Source: Stereocaulon alpinum
Lineage: Eukaryota > Ascomycota > Lecanoromycetes > Lecanorales > Stereocaulaceae
Length of the DNA stretch: 64,000 bases
Assembly (NCBI GenBank): GCA_018257865.1
Contig: JAEUBA010000022.1
Coordinates: 310,001-374,000 of the forward strand
Direction: 5' to 3'
The translations under genes and the position numbers were made by a program. Positions 54,840-64,000 of the stretch are shown piece by piece. The notes below the pieces were generated by a model, which worked only from the letters and a program-made list of their open reading frames with translations, was not told the DNA's origin and did not search any database. Each line of letters starts with the position of its first letter. Position 1 is the stretch's first letter.

Positions 54840-57800
54840 TAACTTAATTACTCCCCTACCTAAACTAGTATACTCTAAGCGTACTCTACGCTACTACGCC
54901 TACTAGGAACGAACTATAGAAGACTATAGCCTAGACTACCCTAGTCGCTGGTATAGCCTATATTAGCTGAGGAATAGGGCTACGTTCTAGTTATATAGGG
55001 ACCTAGCTGCGGCTAAAGACGTAAAGCTCTTTATAATTAATAAAGGTTTCTATAATATATCTAATACCTACCCCTACTATACTGCTTAGTCTTAGCCTAT
55101 AGAACGTAGGCCCTATAATCGGTAGCTATACTATAATAATAGAAAGAATAATTAGCTACCGCCTAATTAATCGTATAAGCTAGAAGAGGTCGATCTATTA
55201 CCTAATAGACCGGAAAAGGACCGTAAGCTTATAACGCGTAAAATAAATAACTTACTTTATAAAATTAAAGACGTCTTAGTAGATAGGCACCCTATACGCC
55301 GTAGGACTACTTACAGTAAAGAATTTATTCAAAATATTATTAGCTATAATAATAGCCTCTCCTTCACTAGTAAGGTAGCTAATAATATTAACTTTAATAT
55401 AGGCCGTACTACGTTCCGAATCTAGGGGTTAGTCTACTATTATATAAGGCCTCTTATACTAGATAACGGCGAACGGGCGAAGTTTACTTAAATCTATACC
55501 CTAGATAGTATATAGGAGTAACTGGATACTTAATAGTACTATTTAGGGGGTATAGATCTAGCTACCCTTACTTAGCTATAGCGTATCCTACGTACTATTA
55601 ATCTATATACTTAAGGTTTTAAGACTTGCTTCGATCGTATAAAGGAGGATAAGGAAAGATATCTAATTAAGATAATAAGTATATATATTTAGCAGCTTAA
55701 TCTAAAACGTTAAAATAGGGGTATATATAATCGCCCTACGTCTACTAAGGTCGCCTATATTATAATTATACCTACTAATAGGAAAAAGGGTTGTATTAAA
55801 CGTAATATCCGTATAGAAACTAAAGAGGGGGGTTTTATAATAATCTTAAAGTAATATCCTTCTTATATAGCTCTATAGTATATCTTACTATTCCTATTTA
55901 GCGAGTAGTTATAGTATAATCGTATCCTATTAGCCGGTTAACAGCTTCCTAGCGATTATCTATTATATATATCGCAGCGTAATTATACTGCTAGTATACT
56001 ATCTCGCTATAACTTCCAGTTTTCGGAGGATCTAGAGTAAGAAGATAGTAGTAATAACTTAGAGTAAGAAAACGACCTTAATACTAACGGCGATAATATA
56101 CCTTAAGGGCGTAGAGGATCTATATAATTAATAAGGCGTTAGTTTTATATAAAGTAGATATAGGTAAGTATCTTTTATTACCCTAAGTTAGATTATAATA
56201 TTTCTAGGTCGGAATATCTTCCTTCTAAATCTAACTATACTATAGATCCGTTTACCTTACTTTAGTTATATACTAGATAGGGGGCGTCTTTTTAGTTACT
56301 AAGTTACTAATATCTAGGCTTTAATTAAGATAAACGATCTAAATTAGTATAGGCGAAATTAGTAAACTATCTAAGCCGACTACTACTTAGGGCTTATAGA
56401 TAGGCTTAGTACTAACCTTAGTATCTCTCTTAAGAATTTTAGGTCTAAAGTAACTATACTACTAGCTATAATACTAGGAAGCCTACGATATATAAAGGCG
56501 AAGATATAAGACGTAATAACGATCGTTCGGAAAAGGGGTAAACCTAAGTACTTTATTACCTTTATATATAATTCTAAGTAGCCTAATATTTAAAATCTAC
56601 TAAAGCTTAGTTAGATATAAGAGTACTATTATAATCTAATAGCTTGTATATTTAAGTAGAAGCTTAATAAGCTTATATACGACCTCCTTAAGCTCTATAT
56701 ACTTAGTATTAATATTACTTATTACTTTATAATTAAGTTTTAAAAGCGAGGACTGCTATACGCCTATATTTTATTAATTATATAGGAAGAGGATCGGATT
56801 TATACTATTAAAGATATTAATAGCGTTATCTAAGTATTTATACCTAATAAAGGAGCTAATAAGAAGCTCTATAAGTTAGTTCTATAGTATATAGTCTATA
56901 ATCGCTGTACTAGTAACCCTAATAATATATACTATAGTAAAGAGAAGAATTATTATAGTAAGAGCTTCCCTAAGGATTTTCGCGACTAGACTAAGTTCGC
57001 CCCTAATAGGAGCTACCCTTAGTATAAACGTCTATTTACAGAGCCTCTCGAAAATATAAATATTAATAATAGATAGGTTATTCCGTATAATCCCTATCTA
57101 TTAAAGAAATATGGTAGCTATATTAATATTAAGATCTGTAGCTCTATTAAGTCGGTTTTCTATCTATATAAATATGTCTATAAGGGCCTAGATCGGGCTA
57201 ATATTACCCTAACTTAACGTAGTAAGTACTATAATAATAACCCTACTCCTTTAGGGCAGCTTAGGTAATAAGGTAAGGAGGTAGATAAGATTACTAAGTA
57301 CTATTCAGCTCGTTAGATTAGCTCCGTAGAGGCCGTATAGAAGCTGTTATTATTCGGTATAGGTATAATAAAGCCTTATATAGAGCGCTTATAGATCTAT
57401 CTACCAGATTAATAATATATCCTATTTAATCCGGGCGAAGATAAGGCTGTAAATAATACTACTAAGTAGAAGCTTATAGATAATAAAAAGCTACGCAGAA
57501 CCACCTTAACTAAGTACTTTAAGATAAATCGGATCGCTAAGGAAGCCCTTAATTAAGGCTAGCTACTACCTTTTAGGAAGAAGAACGGTAGGCGGCTTAT
57601 AGTTAAAAAGAACCTGCTAGATTACCTATATACTAACTTTCTAGAGTATTTCACCTAGATTAAGTAATCTAAGTAGTAGAAGGTTTATAAAAAAGGCGAA
57701 GCCCTTAGGCGTATATACTTTATTAGCCCTAAGAGTAAGGATTTATATTATTTACAACTACTCCTATATTATTATAAGGGTACTATATCTTTTAACGACC

Positions 57801-59740
57801 TACGTATAATTAACGGCTATATAATAGAATAGAAAGAAGCCTATATAGAGCTTAGGCTAACTAAAAATAATAAGTATACTAATAAGATCTTAGATAAGGG
57901 TAAGGACTTTTAGGGGGGTTATAGACTATAGAGCCTATTCGTTATAGTATTACTTAAGCTCTAACTAATAGAAGCTTTAGTATTATAGGATAAATATAAA
58001 GAGTATATATTATCTAATTATATATATATCTTATAACGGGAATTTCGGACGCTTTAGATACTAGCTAGTAAAGAGACTGTATATACTAAGTAGTATATAC
58101 TCTACCTTATTAATAGTTAGTTAGAATATACCTCTACTCTAAAGCGTATAGAGGATCTAGCTTAATATAATCTACTAATTCCTACTATTAACTTTAATAA
58201 TATAAGCGATATTCCTAATTAGCTCTTATACGAAGAGATATCTTATAATATTAGCCCTAAGGATATTAAGTTCTTATAGAGTAAGCTTAATCCTAATTAA
58301 AGCTGCGCTATTAACCGGATTATAGACGCTATTAATATAAATACGGATGATAAGTATAGAGCCTCTAGTACCCTATTCTTTCTTAACGGCGCTAGGGGTA
58401 TTAGTAAGACCTTTGTTAAGAATATTATAATAAAGAAAGTACGCCTTAAACGAAAAGTAGCTTTAGCTATAGTATCCTTAGGTATAGTAGTAACGCTCCT
58501 TTAGGGTGGCTATACTACCTACTTCTAATTTAAGATACTACTAGATTCGGACGCTACTTCTTTATATAGGATTAAGAAAGGGACGAACCTTACGGAGCTT
58601 ATAAAGCGAGCTTAGGTAATCTTTTAGGATAAGTCGCCTATATAGAGTAGGTATAATATAGAGGCTGTAAGCTAAAGCCTTTAAGATATCTATAGTAATA
58701 AGGGGGTATAGTTTAGGGGTAAGGTTATCTACTTCTACGGTAATTTTCGATAAACCCTACTAGTAGTAGCTAGTAGATTTAGTAGTTAGGTTATTAATAC
58801 CTATATATAATAGGCTGAGTTCTAGTAGGATACTATATAATTAGACCTAACTATTAATAAATAACTTAATAATCCTAATCTTACTAATTCTATATATACT
58901 AATATAAGGGCTTTTGCTATTAATCTTCTTAAGATTAGGAACGGGTCTAGTATTTAGAAGAGCTCTACTACTAAGGAAGATATAGTACCTTAAGCTTATA
59001 GCTACGTTCCTAAAAACGCTATTAATAAGTTAATTAATAAGGTATACCTAAACCTATATTACCTAGGTACGGTAGATAGAGAGTATCTATCTTAAAGAGC
59101 TATTCTTACTATTACGAATAAGGACGTTACTAAGATTAATAGCAAGCTTATAACGCAGATACCTAGCGAGCTTACTATATACTAAAGCGTTAATTAGGCT
59201 GTTTCTAAAGAAGATAAAGACCTCTTTCCGACTAAATATTTTAATATATTTTACGAGGCCTTACTACCGCCCTATAAGCTCTATATTAAACTAGGTGTTT
59301 TAGTTATATTACTTAGAAACCTAAATCTACTACGGCTTTATAACGGGACTCGGCTCCGGGTTATATAGTATAGTAAGTATATCTTTAAAGGCGAGATTAT
59401 AGGCGGTACGTATAATAGTAAGAAGGTAATACTCTTTAAGACGCTATTATAGTCTAAGGAAAATAATAAGAGGATCCCTACGCCCTTTATATATAAGTAA
59501 TATCTAGTCCGCCCGGTATTTATAATAATAATAAATAAGTCCTAGGGGTAATCTATAAAGTTTATAGGTATTAACCTATAGTTACGGCCGGCTTTTAGTT
59601 ATAATTAGCTCTATATATCGCTTTTATAGGTTACGAAGCAGGCGAATCTGTATATTATTAGGCCGGATAGTTATAAATATACGAATAACCGATTAATAAA
59701 GAATATAGTATATACTCAGGTACTATTACCTAATTAATAG
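54840..59740 (+). mobile_element. Decayed Helitron (Rep–helicase), RIP-mutated
   Basis: Plus-strand frames, full of stops, read as a Helitron RepHel protein in order. Near 54840–54960 is KRTLRYYAY, then YPSRWYSLY. Near 55411 is TFRI*GLVYYYI, the start of the Helitron-like N domain. Near 56538 is GKPKYFITFI (intact members read PDLFITFTCNPKWPEI). At 56741–56775 is F*KRGLLYAYILL, where the HUH nuclease motif (HAH) has become YAY. At 58376–58411 is FFLNGARGISKTF, a Pif1-type Walker A (GPGGTGKT). Further helicase blocks are YFYGNFR near 58735, AILTITNKDVTKINS near 59100 and FIIIINKS*G near 59520. HUH relic and Walker A lie in the same frame; the 5' part is in another. Element ends (5' TC, 3' CTRR hairpin) were not located. 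Inactive. Confidence 0.85.
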
Positions 59741-60125
59741 CCTTAGTAAAAATAGTAAAAATCTGGATTTTTACAGGTATTCTCTAGTTAGTATATAGAA
59801 TACTAAGTGAATATATTAGTTACGGAGAGCCTATCGTTATTAGTAGTAGTAGCCTTAGTAGCGGTGATAGTATAGCTAGCGGTAACGATCTAGGATATTT
59901 TAAACAAATAGGAGTGTATATATATGTATATATATTTCCTACGCGGAGGGATCTATCTAGAGAAGCTAGCTAGCTTAGCTAGTCTACTTTTCTATTTTAT
60001 AAGGTCCTACTCAGCCTTTCGGCTATATCTAGTTAAGTATAGTAGTTTTCCGAAGCCTACCCCTACCCTAGTAATTAACGCTATTTCCCTTAATCCTACT
60101 AGATCGTATATATTAGAGTGTTCAA

Positions 60126-60152
60126 AATTAATTAATTAATTAATAAATAAAT
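60126..60152 (-). repeat. Simple-repeat tail of the LINE
   Basis: A (aatt)n/(aata)n tract lying just where the 3' end of the minus-strand LINE is expected. It fits the short-repeat tails of Tad-like elements. Confidence 0.55.
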
Positions 60153-62768
60153 AGCTGTTAAGGCTTATCTCTCCTATATAGTCGCTTAGGGGGCGGGAGT
60201 CCTTATAGCTCTACCCCTAAAGTGCTTAGTATTATTCCGTTCTATTCCTCCAGTTCTAGGTAGGTGAGAAATTTTAGTTACCTAGGTTTCTAAGTTTCTA
60301 CGCGTCGTTCCTATAAGGCGGATAAGGTAGGTATAGTAGTTAAGGGGTATATAAGTATATTATAGCGTCTATAAGTCCCTTCCCCTTAGGCCTTAACTAC
60401 GGAGGAGCGTAGCCTATCTAAGTTTTCTCTAGACTACCTAAGGCGTTAGATATAATCCTTAAACCTAAGGTACTATATTAGGGTTATAGCCTAGCCTTTA
60501 GAAAGCTGAGAGAATTACTCTTAAGGCGTAGAGTCGGACGTAGGCGTAGGCGTCGTTATTATAATCTACTTAGGATTAGAGGTAGTAGTATACTAATACC
60601 TACTAAGTCCTAGCGGTTCTATCCTTTAATTCTATTAGTAGTTATATTATAATAGGCCGCTAGGTATAATCTTAAATTTAACTTAAAGGTTACGAGCTTA
60701 TAGCTAATAGTAATAAAGTAATCCCTTAGATAAGACGTCGGCTTATAAGTAGATCTAGCTATAAGCTAGATACTTAAGGGTCGGTAGGTAGCTACTACTA
60801 CCTACTAATACGTCCTAATAAAAGCGGTTATTAGTTATTAGGTAGGGGGTGATTATATCTAAGGGTAAGAATAGAAGACTAAATACTATAATACTAAAGA
60901 TAGACTTCGTTTTACGTCTTATAAGGGGGTCTATACCTATAATACCGTTTTAGGTATAAGGCTATAGGTACTATATATATAAAGTCTTAATATAAAGTCC
61001 TACTATAAGCTTAGGGATTAATTTTAATAGCGCTAAAGACTTTTAGTAGGCCTATCTAAATTATAAATTTTACCGCTTTATATACTTTTATAGGGTCTAT
61101 AAGTATATTATTAACGTTAATAGGCTACGTACCCTACGTAGTAGCCCTCTTATCTTTAAATCTAGTATATTCTATTAGAATATATTCTTTAGTTTATTAT
61201 CCTTCGCTATATAAGCAGTCTGGCGTCGCTGCTGCACCGTATCTATATAGTAGGTCTTTAAGGGCAATTTTAGTTTATAGCTGTATAATAACTAAGCTAA
61301 CAGCTTTAGGTACTCCGGTATAGAGTCTTATAACCTTTCTAAACGGTGCGGGGACGTATCGTTTTAGGTTAATACTTCCTTTATATACCTCCTAGATCGC
61401 CTACTAGTTATCTTTAATTAGGCCCCTAATATATTATTTAGTAGCTAATAGTAGATAGATTTTACGTCCTCTAATATTTAATCTTAATACTTCCTTAGTA
61501 AGTTTATCTACTTCTTTATTCCCTAGGACCCCTTTATAAGCTAGGATCTAGTTAACTATAACTTTAATATAGCAGTCCTAAAGTTATTTAAGCTTCTCTA
61601 TAATCCTTATAAGGATATATTATCCTAATAATTATTACGGGTTTAAGGTAGCTAGAATAGTAGCTTAGTTATCTATAAAGATATAAACTTCTAGGGGTAT
61701 AGCGTTAAGTACTATTTAGTAAGCTATATTAATTCCTTTTAGTTCTTTAGAGTATACTATATAGTACTTTTTAGTTCTAAGATACCTCTTTTACGCGGCT
61801 CTAATTTAGGGGGTATATACTAACGCCCCGATTTTACCGTTAATCCTACTACCGTCCGTATATATTCGCAGTACTTAGGGTTGCGTTTTAATAATATCTT
61901 TATAGTTCTAGAAGGCCTCTTTAGTATTAATACTAATCCGGATCTCTAGGGGTTCCTACTATAGGGGAATAATAAATAGTATTCGTTTCTCTATTATTCC
62001 TTAGATAAGGCTTACTATCTAAGGTTCTATCTACTCTATTAGGCTCTTAAGTTTTTCGATTTTATATTATAGCTTCTATAGTTTAGAGGGCTCCTATATT
62101 AATAGAATTATTTCGTAGTTTAGGTATATTTAGATCTGGAGTATAGCTTCTGCGGTTACTTTCTCTAGTACCTAAAGTACTAGTAGTTAGTAATATTTAA
62201 TATTAAGGGCGGCGCCTAAGATATTCTTAAAACCTCCTAATATAATATACGCGGCCTTCTTCTAGATTATCCTTAGGGTCCTTAGTATCTATATCTATTA
62301 TACCTTATATTAAGGGGCTCTTAGTATATACTAAGCGGTACTTACGAATAATAGGGTTAATAGAATTATTCCTTAATAGAGCGTCCTAAGGCCTTTATAG
62401 GGGACTCCCTATACTAATCTAGTACAGCTTACTAATCCGTTTAGTTTAAGAGTAGCGTAGGCTTTAAGGGTCTTAAGATATTCTTTCTAGTCTAGTCTAG
62501 GGTCTAGTATTACTCCTAGAAGTCTAGTATATTATAATAGTTTAACCGTATAGGTGCCTAGTACTAGCGGTACGTTAAGGTTATTATCCCTAGGTTTCTT
62601 TATTAATCGTATTACTAAGGGCTAGAAGTAAATGAGTTAGTATTTTTCCTTTCTAAATTCGGAGGCGTATAGCTCCGCCTAGTCCTATATATAGTCGTAT
62701 ATTATTCTAAGGGTATTATAGTTCGCCTAAGCTATTAGCCCTCTTATAAGTACGCTAATATTATTAAT

Positions 62769-62781
62769 ATATATTAGTACT
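62769..62781. repeat. Left target-site duplication of the nested insertion
   Basis: Thirteen bases, atatattagtact, identical to 63071–63083 on the other side of the insertion. Confidence 0.8.
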
Positions 62782-63070
62782 CAAGTGGAAGCCAAAGGCG
62801 GCGGAGCTGCCGGAGTATTGCAGGGCCTATTAGGGCAACGGAGATCATCGTTACCGGTGTTATAGAGCCTGGCGGCGAGGTCGGACAGGCGGAGCAGAAC
62901 GATAAGTAAGCTGATAAGCGAAAGTTTTTGGCTAGAAGGGGCGACTCTAGAAAGGTTTCTTTCGCGTCTAGAGGGCCTTCAACCCCCCTAGATTTCCTAA
63001 TAATGTAAGAGAACACCCTTATTAGTATATATAGATACTAGAATAGGCGTATAAATCAATCAATCAATCA
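62782..63070 (+). mobile_element. 289-bp un-RIPped insertion with (atca)n tail, nested in the LINE
   Basis: The insertion is bounded by 13-bp direct repeats (atatattagtact at 62769–62781 and 63071–63083) and ends in an (aatc/atca)n tract (63055–63070), the pattern of target-primed retrotransposition. Removing it and one repeat restores the LINE frame. It retains CpA and TpG and a GC-rich body (ggcggcgaggtcggacagg), so it escaped RIP, either because it is short or because it arrived later. No Pol III A/B box is evident, so it may be a 5'-truncated LINE end or a SINE. A minus frame of 80 codons (62774–63016) crosses it and has no recognised domain. Confidence 0.8.
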
Positions 63071-63083
63071 ATATATTAGTACT
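63071..63083. repeat. Right target-site duplication of the nested insertion
   Basis: Identical to 62769–62781; directly follows the simple-repeat tail of the inserted element. Confidence 0.8.
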
Positions 63084-64000
63084 AGGTAGTCTTTCTCTCA
63101 GCAGATATCTGCGATATTAGCGTTATAGAAAAGGTAGAGAATAGGTAATATTAGTAACCCTTAAGGGATCCCTGTTATAACTTAGTAGATCTTAGATTCG
63201 CCTTTAGGTATAATAATAACTATTAACCTATCCCCTAAAAAGCTTCTTATCTATTCTGTAGCTTTATTATTAATTCCTCTTTTATAAAGGTTATAAAGGA
63301 GTCGGGGGTAGGAGATATTATTAAAGGCGCCTTTAATATTTAGTATTAGTAGGGATATAGTTTAGTTATCCTTAAACTTTTAGGCTTTAAATACCCCTTC
63401 TAGTACTATATAAATAGCGTTTTTAATTAATATAAGCTTCCGCCCTCTAGTATATTTCTAAGGAAGTAGCTTATACTTCTTAATTATATAGCTTATCCTT
63501 ATAGCTACGATCTTTTTAAGTCCCTTTCCCAGCGTACTAAGCAGGGCGATCGGGCGGTAGGCCTTTAGTTATATATAGTTATTCTTTCCTAGTTTCCGGA
63601 GTACTACTGTCCTAGAGTAGCAGAAATATTAGGGGTAGTATACTAGGTCGATATATACGTTATAGATTCTAGCGAGCTATTATTCTATATATCTTAGTAC
63701 TATTTAGACGATTCTAAATATAATTCTATTAGCTCTAGGGGCTTTATTTAGGTAGCTTATCTAAATAGCCCTATTAATTTCCCTAAGGGTAATTAGTAGG
63801 AATTCCTTAACCTAGGGGTATTAATAGTCTAAGAGGTCGTCTAGTTATACCTATTACGTAGGGGGAAAGAAACTATTCTTTAATAGCAGTATTTTCTTAG
63901 GGGTTTCCGTTACTACTATATTATTAGGGCCTACTAGTTCTAGGGTAAAAGATACTATTCTTACCTAGCCGCCTTTTATCTTCTTACTAAGTCTCTATAG

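Larger units (their letters stand above)
53235..64000. other. RIP-affected, repeat-rich AT block
   Basis: From about 53235 to the right edge the sequence is dominated by TpA, with CpA and TpG almost absent while CpG persists, except in small patches (53390–53440, 61205–61235, 62782–63010). No normal gene fits. Decayed Helitron and LINE frames on opposite strands contain many TAG/TAA stops where Gln, Trp or Arg codons are expected. This is the signature of RIP acting on duplicated DNA, as in AT-isochores of several Dothideomycetes. Confidence 0.9.
60126..64000 (-). mobile_element. Decayed Tad-like LINE (reverse transcriptase plus RNase H), cut by window edge
   Basis: Minus-strand frames with many stops read, from right to left, as a non-LTR retrotransposon ORF2. 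LYLFYNANIADIC is near 63140–63100 (intact: LYLFYNADLLDIC). VLIYINNISVLI around 62785–62750 is the YxDD catalytic box, now YINN. LLGVILDPRLD near 62510 and GVPYKGLRTLY near 62400 are the RT end and thumb. NIYTDGSRINGKIGALVYTP at 61869–61805 is RNase H, followed by VYIFIDN*ATILA near 61680 and VIVNWILAYKGVLGNKEVDKL near 61560. A terminal Cys-containing block lies near 61270–61200 (KIALKDLLYRYGAAAT). Domain order and RNase H place it in the Tad1 group. The 5' part is off the window. Inactive. It is interrupted at 62782–63070. Confidence 0.85.

Noticed and set aside
59924..60139. 71-codon plus frame in the AT block
   Set aside because: Lies between the Helitron helicase relic and the LINE tail; composition-driven, no domain.
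62774..63016. 80-codon minus frame over the nested insertion
   Set aside because: Open only because the insertion escaped RIP; no recognised domain, and it runs from host LINE into the insert.

Overview
The window is nuclear DNA of a filamentous ascomycete (Pezizomycotina). Support comes from short GT–AG introns (about 46–133 nt, one of 302 nt), fungal-type families (PTH11-like rhodopsin-domain protein, a Nup2-type nucleoporin, a lipid-droplet hydrolase, small secreted proteins), and a terminal block whose repeats carry the mark of repeat-induced point mutation (RIP). I cannot place it to genus; a Dothideomycete is a guess.

Layout. 1–9.9 kb is gene-poor: the N-terminal part of a conserved protein runs off the left edge (1–1352, minus), followed by a secreted lysozyme-like protein (1913–2923, minus), a small secreted-type protein (7092–7771, minus) and several relic reading frames. 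9.9–16.2 kb holds a multi-spanning membrane protein, an LDAH-type lipid-droplet hydrolase and an arrestin-like protein with a PPxY motif. 16.7–18.7 kb carries two decayed copies of one repeated fungal gene family. 19.5–30 kb holds a cysteine-rich protein, an F-box-like protein, a peroxisomal SCP2 sterol carrier and a 1629-residue Nup2-like nucleoporin. 30–37 kb has non-coding repeats, a broken C2H2 zinc-finger gene, a five-exon rhodopsin-domain receptor-like gene and an intron-containing tRNA-Ile. 37.6–53.2 kb holds an omega-amidase, a secreted cysteine protein, a 1472-residue MFS-type transporter with a very long N-terminal extension, two conserved fungal proteins, and a head-to-head pair of zinc-binding paralogues, one of which has compensated frameshifts.

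From about 53.23 kb to the end the composition changes abruptly to TpA-rich DNA almost without CpA and TpG. It contains a decayed Helitron (plus strand), a decayed Tad-like LINE (minus strand, continuing off the right edge), and, inside the LINE's reverse-transcriptase catalytic box, a 289-bp insertion that was not hit by RIP and is flanked by a 13-bp target duplication.

The genes do not form an obvious pathway or biosynthetic cluster. The joint picture is a gene-bearing compartment that borders a repeat compartment, with pseudogenes at several points along the gene side. Exon boundaries were read by eye from splice signals and frame continuity; family names rest on recognition, not on a search.
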